DNA of 64,000 bases from Glycomyces algeriensis (GTDB lineage: Bacteria > Actinomycetota > Actinomycetes > Mycobacteriales > Micromonosporaceae). Below the pieces are notes generated by a model. It saw only the letters and a list, made by a program, of their open reading frames with translations. It did no database searches and had not been told where the DNA came from. Both the position numbers and the translations under genes were made by a program. Shown here in pieces: positions 32,318-40,621 of the stretch; position 1 is the first letter of the stretch; every line of letters begins with the position of its first letter. The stretch is taken from assembly GCF_027622855.1 (NCBI RefSeq), contig NZ_JAPZVR010000009.1, forward strand, positions 47,865-111,864, in the 5' to 3' direction.

Positions 32318-34063
32318 GTGAGCGATAAAGTCGATTACGGGGAATACGACCAGGAAACGTACGCCGCCATGGAACAGGGCGGCAATGCGATGGATCAGCA
32401 GCGATTCCAACGCAACTTCGTCAACGGTTCCGGATGCACCAACGGCAGTTGCCAGAACAAGAGCAACCCCGGTGAAGAACCCTGGCTGCAGTTGATGTCC
32501 GCGATTCCGGTCAAGGGCCAGATCGGCCGGATCAAGGCGATCCCCTCCGGGATGGCGACCCCCAACGACATGGAAGTCAGCGAAATCGTCGCGCAGTACC
32601 GGGGCGCGGACGGAGACGACTACTCCATGGAAGCGGTCAAGGACGGCTGGAAGGAATTCCTCGTCACCTTCGATCCGCTCGAGAGCAAATTCACCTCTGC
32701 CCTGGAAGCGCTGACCCAGGAATGGGCGGGCGACGACCTCGACGCTTTCACCGACCAGGCCGAGATCGTCAAGACCAATCTTGCGAAGATCAAAGAGGAC
32801 ATCGGCACCGCCGACGGCAACGGTGGCGGCAGCGGTGCCCTCGCTCTTCTGGAACAGAAGGAGCAGTCGGTCTACGCCCTCCAAGGCGGCGACTCGGGTG
32901 AGGTCCTCTACCCGGCTCCGCTGATCTGGACCGACGACAGGGGTTTCTGGAAGAGCGCCCAGTTCCACGTCCGCCCGGCATTCTGGAGCGGCGAGTGCAA
33001 GATCATCGACGACGCGTGCTCGAACGAGAGCGGCAACGACATCCTGAAGATGGCCGGATTCAATCCGGACGGCGAAGGATCGAATTACCGCGACGAAGTC
33101 AACAACTTCGAGCAGGCCCGCTCGGACTACTACTTCGAGTACTACAACAGCGAGGCCAACGGATTCACGCCGGGAAGCTTCTCGCGTGACCAGGCCAACA
33201 ATCTGGCAGCCGAAGACGCGAACGCGCAGATCACCGAGGACGTCCAAGACCTCGACGACAACTACCAGCAGCGTCTGGACAACATCAACAACGACATCAC
33301 CGGCCGTCGCGACATGGCCAGCAGCGAAGTGTCGACCTTCAAGCCCACGGTGACGAAAGCCGAACCGACGACGTTCAACGAGGGCCAGCCGACCAATCAG
33401 TACCCCGGAACGAACCCCGGCGGCGGCGGAAGCATGCCCTCCGCGGGAGGAAGCCTCAACCCGCCGTCGTTCGATTCGCCGACCCCGGACACACCTTCGA
33501 CTCCGCCGTTCAACCCGCCCAACCCCGATGGCTTCGACCCGCCCGGTACCGGCGGCATCGACCCGCCGGGCAACGGAGGCATCGACCCCGGCGGGCTCGA
33601 CGACAACCCCTGGGACTCCAACGTTCCCGACCCCGATGACATCTCCGGTGGTCTGGCCTCCGGTGGTGGGCTCGGCGGCGGTGGCGGCGGGCTCGGTGGT
33701 GGGCTTGGCGGTGGCGTCGGCGGCGGTGCCGGTGGCGGCATGGGCGGTGGGGCCGGTGGTGGTCTCGGTGCCGGCGGCCTCGGCGGTGGCATGGCCGGCG
33801 GCATGATGGGCGGCGCCGGTGGCGGCCGTGGAGCCGGCGCAGGTGCCGGCGGCGGTCGTGGCGCAGGAGGCCGTGGGGCCGGTGGCGGTCCCAAGGGCAT
33901 GGGCGCCGGTCGCGGTGGCATGGCCGGCGGCATGATGGGCGGCGCCGGTGGCGGCCGCGGCATGGGCGGCCAAGGTGAAGGCGAGCAGGAGACCGGCACC
34001 TGGCTGACCGAGGACGACGACGTCTGGGGCATCGGCAACGAAGAATCGGACCCCTACACGTAA
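32318..34063 (+). CDS. Large Gly-rich WXG/PPE-like T7SS protein (paralogue 2)
   Basis: 581 aa, GTG start. Same block order as the gene at 25299: GCTNGSCQNK Cys motif, AIPVKGQIGRIKAIPSGM, a WXG-like helical domain (QEWAGDDLDAFTDQ), QGGDSGEVLYPAP, HVRPAFWSGECK. Then come a Pro/Gly linker with PPGTGG and PPGNGG units, a ~150-residue Gly-rich tract (GGG/GMGG repeats) and the ending VWGI with DPYT. Probably exported and anchored or assembled through the Gly tract. Coupled to a lipoprotein. Confidence 0.6.
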   Translation: MSDKVDYGEYDQETYAAMEQGGNAMDQQRFQRNFVNGSGCTNGSCQNKSNPGEEPWLQLMSAIPVKGQIGRIKAIPSGMATPNDMEVSEIVAQYRGADGDDYSMEAVKDGWKEFLVTFDPLESKFTSALEALTQEWAGDDLDAFTDQAEIVKTNLAKIKEDIGTADGNGGGSGALALLEQKEQSVYALQGGDSGEVLYPAPLIWTDDRGFWKSAQFHVRPAFWSGECKIIDDACSNESGNDILKMAGFNPDGEGSNYRDEVNNFEQARSDYYFEYYNSEANGFTPGSFSRDQANNLAAEDANAQITEDVQDLDDNYQQRLDNINNDITGRRDMASSEVSTFKPTVTKAEPTTFNEGQPTNQYPGTNPGGGGSMPSAGGSLNPPSFDSPTPDTPSTPPFNPPNPDGFDPPGTGGIDPPGNGGIDPGGLDDNPWDSNVPDPDDISGGLASGGGLGGGGGGLGGGLGGGVGGGAGGGMGGGAGGGLGAGGLGGGMAGGMMGGAGGGRGAGAGAGGGRGAGGRGAGGGPKGMGAGRGGMAGGMMGGAGGGRGMGGQGEGEQETGTWLTEDDDVWGIGNEESDPYT

Positions 34064-34113
34064 GTGGATTCCGGGCCGGACGATGATCGATGTCGTTCGG
34101 CCCGAATTGCGAT

Positions 34114-34140
34114 GATGGCCGGGCCGCGTGCCCGGCCATC
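34114..34140 (+). terminator. Terminator after the Gly-rich WXG gene
   Basis: Perfect 11-bp stem GATGGCCGGGC/GCCCGGCCATC with a 5-nt loop followed by GTCTT. It lies 50 bp past the stop of the 581-aa gene and just before the ribosome site of the next gene, so it may also act as an attenuator. Confidence 0.6.
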
Positions 34141-34162
34141 GTCTTATCCGAAGGAGCACAAC

Positions 34163-34795
34163 ATGGTCGAGATGCTGCTCGAAGGCCTCATCAACTCGGG
34201 CGTGGACTCTGTCGATCAGCGTCTGCACGCCCGCCGCACGGCCCGCTTCGCGGAGAGGAACGGTCTCCGCTACGACGCGGCCGTCCAGGCGCCCCACATG
34301 GCGCGGACCTTCGGCGAGATCGGTTCGGGGCGCCTCACCAATGTCGTCTCCGGGCAGGTCGACGGCGGCCACGCCATCGCCTGGGAGCGGGTCGTCAAGG
34401 TCCCGCTCGGCGAGGACCACGTCCAGTACCAGAACCTGCACCCGGGCGGGGCCTTCGTCGCCGTCCCGCTGCAGCGACCGCGCCCCGGACTGGTCGTCCG
34501 GCAGTGGGTCCCGGTGATGACGAGCGATGAATGCGGTTGGCTCCCAGGGGCGACCAGGTTCCACCTGCAGGACGCGACGGCCGAGCGGCTGCTGCGGGTC
34601 TCGGCCGTCGACCACGCGTTCGCCCGGCACCTTCTGGACGAGCGCGAGCTCCTCGCCAAACCCCGCCGTTCATGGGCGCTCCTCGGCGGTTGGGCGGTCG
34701 TGTTCGGGGACCGGATCCGCCGCCGGGGCAAGCGCGGTCTGCACGCTGAGGTGGCGTTCCTCCGCGCGCTGGCGGGTCGCTGCGACCGTATGTGA
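34163..34795 (+). CDS. Hypothetical cytoplasmic protein of the T7SS island
   Basis: 210 aa, ATG at 34163 with AAGGAG upstream. Predicted soluble, with beta-strand rich middle (FVAVPLQRPRPGLVVRQWVPV) and a basic helical end (RIRRRGKRGLHAEVAF). No family recognised. Lies between two T7SS genes and could be a regulator or folding factor, but nothing in the sequence proves it. Confidence 0.5.
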   Translation: MVEMLLEGLINSGVDSVDQRLHARRTARFAERNGLRYDAAVQAPHMARTFGEIGSGRLTNVVSGQVDGGHAIAWERVVKVPLGEDHVQYQNLHPGGAFVAVPLQRPRPGLVVRQWVPVMTSDECGWLPGATRFHLQDATAERLLRVSAVDHAFARHLLDERELLAKPRRSWALLGGWAVVFGDRIRRRGKRGLHAEVAFLRALAGRCDRM

Positions 34796-34806
34796 GGGAA
34801 CGACAC

Positions 34807-34837
34807 TTGACCGGGGATTGCCCGGATGCGTTAGATT
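34807..34837 (+). promoter_or_regulatory. Housekeeping-type promoter for WXG gene
   Basis: TTGACC at 34807-34812 and TAGATT at 34832-34837 with a 19-bp spacer (18 if TTAGAT is used). It lies ~65 bp before the ATG at 34903 and fits the primary sigma factor consensus of actinobacteria. Confidence 0.5.
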
Positions 34838-34902
34838 GGGCCGGTCGCCGACCCCGAAGCGACACGGAGTGTTCATCCCCCGGCCCACTGGAGTCTGATG
34901 CC

Positions 34903-36192
34903 ATGGCAGGCAACGCCGATCAACACGGATCCGACATCTCGCAGTACGACAAGCCCACCGAAGACGGCACCCTCACCGACATCGCCCAGGGCACCCCCGT
35001 CGTCAAGAGCGTCTACAAGACCGCCGAGGACATCTACGGCACGGTGGCCGGCGACGACCGGATGGCCTCCGCGGCGGGGCTCGCCGGCGACATCTACACC
35101 CTCGGCCTCGACGCGATGCTCGCCGTCCGCGACCCGGTCTACGCACTCGTCAACGCCGGCTTGAGCATCGTGCTCGAACTCGTCGACCCCCTGCAGGAGA
35201 TGCTGCACGCGGTCTCGGGCGACCCCGACGAGATGCAGGTCCAGATCGATGTCTGGGGCCAGGTCGCCGAGGCGCTCACCGCGCTCAAGGACGAGACCGC
35301 CGACGCCGTCAACAGCCACCTGACCTCGTGGACCGGCCAAGCCGCCGACGCCGCGTTCGACCAGCTCGGCGGCCTCGAGGCCTCCGCCTTCGCGGCCGCG
35401 CACGAGGTCGAGGGCGTGCAGCAGCTCCTGAAGTGGTCGAAGCTCCTGGCCGAGACCATCGAAGCGGTCATCCGCTCGATCATCGCCGAACTCGTGTCGT
35501 GGCTGATCATGCGCGGCCTCGTGGCGCTGGCCTCCAGCGCATTCACGTTCGGCGCCTCGGTCGCCACGTTCCTGCTCTCGGCGGCCTACAAGTCGTACTC
35601 GATGTTCAGCCGCGCGTTCCGGAAGTTCTCCGAGGCCAGCAAGCTCTTCCGCATGCTCTACGGCTTCCTCGGAAAGTTCCTGCTGGACAACCCTACGATC
35701 TTGCGCGGCGCGGGCGGCTTCCTCGACTTCCTGAAGGCCATCGGCGCCAAGGCCGGCCTCTCGATCGCCACCGTCGGCGGCCTCGGGGCGGTCATGCAGG
35801 GCAAGGACATCGGCAAGAACGCCGCCATGGACGCGTTGATGCCCAACGAGAGCGGCATCTCGCGCGGCAGCGGCGGGCAGCTGGCCGTGGACCCGGACGA
35901 GCTGGTGGCCACCGCCTCGGCGCTCGACGGCCTGGCGAGCAACACCGACTCGATCAAGTCGGTCGCCCAGGAGGCCACGTCCGCGGACATGACCTGGGGC
36001 CTCCCGGGCATGATCTTCGCGAGCAAGTACACCGACACCGGCCAGGGCCTCACCGAGGTCATCGGCGACCTCTCCACGGCCCAGACCGGGACGGCGACGA
36101 GCCTGCGCCAGTGCGCCGACGACTACGCAGCGGCCGACGGCGACATCGCCGGCGAGTTCGGCAACCTCCAGGGGCAGCTCGACGGCAAGTAG
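34903..36192 (+). CDS. Large WXG/EspC-fusion T7SS membrane protein (paralogue 1)
   Basis: 429 aa, ATG at 34903 (MAGNADQHG). The N-terminus with HGSDISQYD is followed by an alanine-rich start and a helical WXG-like hairpin (TSWTGQAADAAFDQL near residue 145). A hydrophobic region (~190-235) and further helices follow. The last ~90 residues are an EspC-like domain with LAVDPDELVATASALDGLA and ending ADDYAAADGDIAGEF, where YAAAD fits the T7SS YxxxD signal. It is homologous along its length to the minus-strand gene at 46417. Here carrier and EspC-like partner are fused in one protein. Confidence 0.65.
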   Translation: MAGNADQHGSDISQYDKPTEDGTLTDIAQGTPVVKSVYKTAEDIYGTVAGDDRMASAAGLAGDIYTLGLDAMLAVRDPVYALVNAGLSIVLELVDPLQEMLHAVSGDPDEMQVQIDVWGQVAEALTALKDETADAVNSHLTSWTGQAADAAFDQLGGLEASAFAAAHEVEGVQQLLKWSKLLAETIEAVIRSIIAELVSWLIMRGLVALASSAFTFGASVATFLLSAAYKSYSMFSRAFRKFSEASKLFRMLYGFLGKFLLDNPTILRGAGGFLDFLKAIGAKAGLSIATVGGLGAVMQGKDIGKNAAMDALMPNESGISRGSGGQLAVDPDELVATASALDGLASNTDSIKSVAQEATSADMTWGLPGMIFASKYTDTGQGLTEVIGDLSTAQTGTATSLRQCADDYAAADGDIAGEFGNLQGQLDGK

Positions 36193-36202
36193 CAGTGAAC
36201 GC

Positions 36203-36239
36203 CCGGGTCCCGGCCGGAAGCGCGTCGGGACCCGGCTTT
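36203..36239 (+). terminator. Terminator after WXG/EspC-fusion gene
   Basis: Stem CCGGGTCCC/GGGACCCGG with a 15-nt loop followed by CTTTG, 10 bp after the stop codon. The following YbaB-like genes must therefore have their own promoter in 36240-36392. Confidence 0.6.
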
Positions 36240-36392
36240 GTCGGTGTCGGAGACCGGGGTGCGGTCGGGCGCAAAGGCCGGCACGGACTGTGCGACGGCG
36301 TGCGCACGCTGTGTTCGGTCGCTAGCGGGGCCCGGTTAGCATCAGGTGAACCGCGGGCGAAGCCCGGTCGCGGGGAATCGAGAGGAGGCGCC

Positions 36393-36725
36393 GTGGACGC
36401 GGACCCGACAGCGGACATGCAGCGCAAGGCAGCCGATATCCAGCGCCTCGCCGTCGAGGCGCAGGGCGAGGCGGTGAGCGAGGACGGCTCCGTCCGCGTC
36501 GTCACCGGTGCCGCCGGGGACCTCCGGGAGCTCGATCTGCGGCTCAGCGCGTTCCAGTTGAGCGGCGTCGAACTCGGCGAGGCGATCGTCGAGACGATCC
36601 GGGCGGCCGAGCACAAGGTCCAGGCCGAGCTCTCGGCCGAGATGGGCCGCATCATGGGCCTGCCGGTCAGCGAGAACGTGTTCGGCGGCGGGCTGCCGCG
36701 GGTCGACCCCGAGACGGAGGCGTGA
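36393..36725 (+). CDS. YbaB-like protein, module D (first of pair)
   Basis: 110 aa, GTG at 36393 preceded by GAGGAGG. Helix (DMQRKAADIQRLAVEAQ), strands with VSEDGSVRVVTGAAGDLRELDLRLS, then a C-terminal helix: YbaB/EbfC plan, shorter than usual. Its stop overlaps the region of the next YbaB-like gene, so the two are probably made together and may form a heterodimer. Confidence 0.6.
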   Translation: MDADPTADMQRKAADIQRLAVEAQGEAVSEDGSVRVVTGAAGDLRELDLRLSAFQLSGVELGEAIVETIRAAEHKVQAELSAEMGRIMGLPVSENVFGGGLPRVDPETEA

Positions 36726-36727
36726 CG

Positions 36728-37123
36728 ATGACCGACCGGAACCGCGACCCCCAGGAAATGCTGCGGCGCCTGGAGCAGATGCAGGCCGACGCCGAGCAGA
36801 TGATGGCGAGGTACGAGCAGCTCGCTGATGAGATGGGCGCCAGCGAGGTCGAGGTGGTCTCTGAGGACGGCCTCCTGCGCGTGAAGCTCGACGCCGAGGG
36901 GAAGGTCGCCCAGATCGGCATCGACGAGTACGCGATGCGGATGCGCCAGTCCCTCGCGCCGTCGATCATGATGCTCATCGAGCAGGCCAAGGCCGAGTAC
37001 GGCGTCAAGATGACCGAGATGGCCCAGTCGCTGCTCGGCGACCGCATGGACGTGATGGGCATGGTGCGCAGCACGCTGCCCGAGGACCAGCGCGCCCGGT
37101 TCGACCGCGAACGCGGCCTCTAG
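36728..37123 (+). CDS. YbaB/EbfC-family protein, module D (second of pair)
   Basis: 131 aa. ATG at 36728 is best placed for GGAGG; a GTG two codons upstream is possible. Clear YbaB features: MLRRLEQMQADAEQMMARYEQL helix, EVEVVSEDGLLRVKLDAEGKVAQIGID strands, long C-terminal helix. Directly follows a second YbaB-like gene and a WXG/EspC-fusion protein, repeating the link between YbaB folds and T7SS genes seen across the island. Confidence 0.7.
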   Translation: MTDRNRDPQEMLRRLEQMQADAEQMMARYEQLADEMGASEVEVVSEDGLLRVKLDAEGKVAQIGIDEYAMRMRQSLAPSIMMLIEQAKAEYGVKMTEMAQSLLGDRMDVMGMVRSTLPEDQRARFDRERGL

Positions 37124-37178
37124 ACCGGCGCCGACAGGCCCCCGACGCCGCGAAACCGGGTGACTGGCCCGAGAGCTG

Positions 37179-37184
37179 TATCTT
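37179..37184 (+). promoter_or_regulatory. -10 box for a leaderless transcript
   Basis: TATCTT ends 7 bases before the ATG at 37191, with no Shine-Dalgarno in between. Transcription would begin at or within a base of the start codon, so the mRNA is probably leaderless. Confidence 0.4.
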
Positions 37185-37190
37185 GCTCGC

Positions 37191-38072
37191 ATGGGAATGA
37201 AAGACCGCCTTGAGCAGATGAAGCAGCGCGCGCAGGAAGCGGGCAAGATGGTCGTCGACGTGGGCGTCGACGCGGCCCGGGAGAAGCGCGACGCCGCCGT
37301 CGGCCTCGCCAAGAGCAAAGTGGACGCCACCACCGGCTATGCGGTCGCCAAGCGGGACGGCGCCGTCAACTTCGCGAGCGACGCGAAGACCGCGTTCAAA
37401 GAGGGCGACCTCGAAGAGCTCCTGCGGCGCCTGCCGCTGCCGGCCTCGCCGGTGCAGGAGGAGTGGCAGTGGAGCCTCGGCAAGCTCATCACCTCAGGCA
37501 GCAAGCCCCCCATGGGGACCGGGATGCTCCTGGGCCTGCTCGACAACTTCGGGACCATCGACATCGGCCCCGAAGAGGTCGGCTTCGACGGCTCCACGGC
37601 CAAGTGGCCCAAGGTGAAGGCCATCCGCACGCGTTCCCTGGACGGCATCATCCAGAAGCTCTCCACCGACTCGTTCAGCGAGAGCATCGAGAACCTGCTG
37701 CCGCTCGTGCCCGGCCGCGGCTGGGTCGCCGAGAAGGCCACCTCCGCGATCTTCACGATCTGGGCGATGGTCGCCGACCTCGCCATCCGCGACCCCGAAG
37801 CCGGTCGGCGCCAAGTGGTCTGCGAGATCGAGTACAAGGGCTGGATCCGCACGAAGGAGGCCGAGACCGGGTTCTTCACCGGCCCCGTGATGGCCCTGCT
37901 GCCCGGCCTCGACCAGGTCTTCCGCGAGGAGGCCGCGCGGCGCGGCGTGCTCGTCGAGGAGGCCGAGCAGACCGCGATCGAGACCGCCGAGAACCGGGTG
38001 GCGTGGCTGCGTGAGAAGCACGCCGCCATCGCGGCGAAGCGCGAAGAGGCCCGCAAGCAGATCGAGTACTGA
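37191..38072 (+). CDS. Hypothetical protein with helical repeats
   Basis: 293 aa. An N-terminal charged helix with Ala/Lys/Asp repeats (MKQRAQEAGKMVVDVGVDAA) resembles LEA-type amphipathic helices. A folded domain (TGMLLGLLDNFGTIDIGPEEVGFDG) and a hydrophobic segment near 175-200 follow, then a C-terminal coiled coil. It begins at a probable leaderless start. Not recognised; it could associate with the membrane. It converges with the oxidoreductase gene 26 bp away. Confidence 0.5.
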   Translation: MGMKDRLEQMKQRAQEAGKMVVDVGVDAAREKRDAAVGLAKSKVDATTGYAVAKRDGAVNFASDAKTAFKEGDLEELLRRLPLPASPVQEEWQWSLGKLITSGSKPPMGTGMLLGLLDNFGTIDIGPEEVGFDGSTAKWPKVKAIRTRSLDGIIQKLSTDSFSESIENLLPLVPGRGWVAEKATSAIFTIWAMVADLAIRDPEAGRRQVVCEIEYKGWIRTKEAETGFFTGPVMALLPGLDQVFREEAARRGVLVEEAEQTAIETAENRVAWLREKHAAIAAKREEARKQIEY

Positions 38073-38098
38073 TCCGCCTGCGGGCCTTCAGGCCTGAG

Positions 38099-39091
38099 TT
38101 ACCTCGGGTGGGTCTCGCCGGGGTAGCGCAGCCCGATCTGGGCGCGCGCCTCGTCCATGATCTCCATGACCTCGATGGTGCTCTGGGGCGGCACGAGCGT
38201 CGACTCGAGTCGCCCCTGGCGCAGCGCCCGGTGCACCTCCAGCGCCTCGTGGACGTAGCCGTGGCCGACGTACGGCGCCTCGAACTCGCGGGGCGACTCC
38301 TCGTACCGGACCAGCGTGTAGCCGCTCGGGCGGTAAGCGTAGTCGCGCAGTTCGATGCGGCCCAAGGTGCCGCTGATGGTGACCTCGCTGGCCGGCCCGC
38401 CCCGGTAGGAGCAGGAGAGCTGCGCGATCGCGTTCGGGTACTTGAGGGTCAGCGCGGTCTGCGCGTCCACCCCGGTGGTGTCCATGACGCTGTGGGCCTG
38501 GACCGAGTCGGGTTTGCCGAGGACCAAGTGCGCCAAGGTGATCGGGTAGACCCCGAGGTCGAGGAGGGCGCCCCCGGCGAGCTCGAGGTTGCGGAGCCGG
38601 TGGCTCGGCGGGATGTCTCCGGCGAAGGAGAAGTTGCCGTTCACGGACACGACCTCGCCGATCATGCCCTCCTTGATGGCGCGGCGCATCTCGCGGATCG
38701 CAGGGTTGCAGCGGGTCCACATGGCCTCCATGAGGAACCGCTGGTGCTCGCGGGCGACGTCGAACATCGTGCGGGCCTGCGAGGCGTTGTAGGCGAAGGC
38801 CTTCTCGCACAGGACGTGCTTGCCGGCTTCGAGGAGCTGGAGGGTGGGCAGGTAGTGATGGGAATGCGGGGTCGCGACGTAGACGATGTCTACTTCGTCG
38901 TCCGCCGCAAGGGCCTGGACGGACTCCCAGGCCTGGGGGATGTCGTGCTTCTTGGCGAACGCGGCGGCGCGCTCCGCCGATCGAGAGGCCACAGCAGTGA
39001 CGCGGCAATCGTCGAGGAGGGCAAGATCTTCCACAAAGGTCGATGCGATTCCACCGGTCGCCAGGATTCCCCATCGGATCGGTTCAACCAT
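38099..39091 (-). CDS. Gfo/Idh/MocA-family oxidoreductase
   Basis: 330 aa, ATG at 39091. The N-terminal Rossmann fold has GILATGGIAS, followed by VASRSAERAAAFA and YVATPHSHHY. The EK motif (LCEKAFAYN) carries the catalytic Lys. A C-terminal alpha/beta domain contains GGALLDLGVYPI. It uses NAD(P) to oxidise or reduce a sugar or related diol; the closest pattern is the dimeric dihydrodiol/anhydrofructose-type group. Substrate cannot be told. Monocistronic. Confidence 0.8.
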   Translation of the reverse strand: MVEPIRWGILATGGIASTFVEDLALLDDCRVTAVASRSAERAAAFAKKHDIPQAWESVQALAADDEVDIVYVATPHSHHYLPTLQLLEAGKHVLCEKAFAYNASQARTMFDVAREHQRFLMEAMWTRCNPAIREMRRAIKEGMIGEVVSVNGNFSFAGDIPPSHRLRNLELAGGALLDLGVYPITLAHLVLGKPDSVQAHSVMDTTGVDAQTALTLKYPNAIAQLSCSYRGGPASEVTISGTLGRIELRDYAYRPSGYTLVRYEESPREFEAPYVGHGYVHEALEVHRALRQGRLESTLVPPQSTIEVMEIMDEARAQIGLRYPGETHPR

Positions 39092-39271
39092 GGACGTAAG
39101 CACACCACAACTTCTCGCGATCGTCAACACGAGGGTCAGCGGTACTATCTGCGCCAACCGGGCCATATTCGCCGACGTTGCTCACCGTCCGTCACGCCAC
39201 TCCTGTGACCTGGTGATTGATGTGACCTTTCCCGCAACGGGGAACCGAACGCTCCGTGGCACTATGGCGAA

Positions 39272-39973
39272 ATGGATCGAACTCCCACACTTCGCTCGAA
39301 AGCCCGGCGCGCCGCCGCGCTCGCGCTGGCCGCCGCGAGCGGCGCGCTCCTGACGCTCGGCCTCGCCTCCCCGGCCGCGGCGCACGCCGCGCTCACGGGC
39401 ACCGACCCCGAGGACGGCGCCACCGTCGCCGAAGCGCCCGCCGAAGTCTCGGCCACGTTCTCCGAGATCCTCGACCAGGCCTCGACCGAGATCGCGGTGA
39501 CCGACCCGGCCGGCACGGTCGTCGACGTGGCCGACCCGGCCTACGACGGGGACACGTTCATCCAGCCGATGCTCTACACCACCCCCGGCGAGTACACGCT
39601 GGCGTTCCGGGTGATCTCCGAGGACGGGCACCGGGTGGACGACGCGATCACGTTCACCGTCGAGTCGATCCCCGAAGGCCTGTACGCGCCCGGCGCGGAA
39701 CCGACCGCCGAAGCCACGACCGGCGCCGAAGTGACCGCGGACCCCACGACGCAGGAACCGACTGCAGGCGAGACCGACGAGGCGACCGGCGCCGCCGAAG
39801 AGGACTCGAACACGGGCGCGGCGCTGGCCGCGATCCTGCTCGGCCTCCTGGTGGTCGTGGTCGGCGGCGTGGTGCTCGTGAAGACCGTGGGCCGCAAGCA
39901 GCAGGACGACGACGGCGGCGAAGCCAAGGGCGGCGACGAGAGCAAGGGCGCCGGCGGCGAGGGTTCGGCCTGA
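39272..39973 (+). CDS. CopC-domain copper-binding membrane protein
   Basis: 233 aa. Signal peptide ending AAAHA, so the mature protein begins at or just before a His (HAALTGTDPEDGA), the usual copper ligand in CopC/YcnJ-type domains. EDGHRV holds the second His. The linker is rich in Thr/Glu/Ala, and a C-terminal membrane helix at ~185-207 with a Lys/Gly tail anchors it outside the cell. No CopD gene follows, so it is a stand-alone CopC. No Shine-Dalgarno is seen. Confidence 0.8.
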   Translation: MDRTPTLRSKARRAAALALAAASGALLTLGLASPAAAHAALTGTDPEDGATVAEAPAEVSATFSEILDQASTEIAVTDPAGTVVDVADPAYDGDTFIQPMLYTTPGEYTLAFRVISEDGHRVDDAITFTVESIPEGLYAPGAEPTAEATTGAEVTADPTTQEPTAGETDEATGAAEEDSNTGAALAAILLGLLVVVVGGVVLVKTVGRKQQDDDGGEAKGGDESKGAGGEGSA

Positions 39974-40063
39974 CGCGGCGAACGTGAGCGGAGGGTCCCG
40001 GCAAATCGGACATCGATGGGCCCCCGGTATAAACCCTGCACCACGGGTACGACATTTTGCGAA

Positions 40064-40092
40064 ACGGCCGCGGGGCCCAGCCCCGCGGCCGT
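40064..40092. terminator. Bidirectional terminator between copC-like gene and moaE
   Basis: Perfect 13-bp stem ACGGCCGCGGGGC/GCCCCGCGGCCGT with a CCA loop, between two convergent genes. It can serve both. Confidence 0.65.
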
Positions 40093-40203
40093 TGTCGTTG
40101 AGAGAGTCCGTCGGTGTCGGTGTACGGGTCGATCCCGGCGGGCGGCAAGCGCGGGGTCGGGCTCGCCGGGCATCGCTGCGAGCCCGACATGCACCGCTCG
40201 GCG

Positions 40204-40617
40204 CTAAGGGCAGTTGACCCATTCGTCGGTGCCGTCGTCGAAGAACTGGTGCTTCCAGATGGGGAGGCGGGCCTTCACTTCGTCGACGAGGTCGGCGCAG
40301 GCGTCGAAGGCCTCCTTGCGGTGCTCGGCGGCGACGGCCGCGACGAGGGCCGGGTCGCCGATCGCGAGGTCGCCGATCCGGTGGGAGACGACGACGCCCC
40401 GCACGCCGGGCCGGGCCGCGATCTCCTCGGCGATCGTGCGCAGCAGCTCGCCCGAGGACGGATGCCCCTCGTAGGACAGCCGGAGTACGCCCCGGCCGTG
40501 GTCGTGGTTGCGGACGACGCCCGAGAACGACACGACCGCCCCGGCCTCGGCCGCGGCGACCGCGGCCTCGTGCTCGGCGACGTCGAGCGGTGCATCGAGC
40601 ACGTGTGCGCGGATCAT
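40204..40617 (-). CDS. moaE: Molybdopterin synthase catalytic subunit
   Basis: 137 aa. Typical MoaE sequence: GAVVSFSGVVRNHDHG, YEGHPSSGEL, IGDLAIGDPALVAAVAAEHRKEAF with the conserved basic cluster, and the ending IWKHQFFDDGTDEWVNC. With MoaD it converts precursor Z (cPMP) into molybdopterin. No moaD is present in the window. Lies 4 bp downstream of moeA in the moaC-mog-moeA-moaE run. Confidence 0.9.
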   Translation of the reverse strand: MIRAHVLDAPLDVAEHEAAVAAAEAGAVVSFSGVVRNHDHGRGVLRLSYEGHPSSGELLRTIAEEIAARPGVRGVVVSHRIGDLAIGDPALVAAVAAEHRKEAFDACADLVDEVKARLPIWKHQFFDDGTDEWVNCP

Positions 40618-40621
40618 GGGT

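Noticed and set aside
35328-36392. Upstream extension of the YbaB-like gene at 36393
   Set aside because: It runs through the WXG/EspC-fusion gene in another frame; the GTG with GAGGAGG is the real start.
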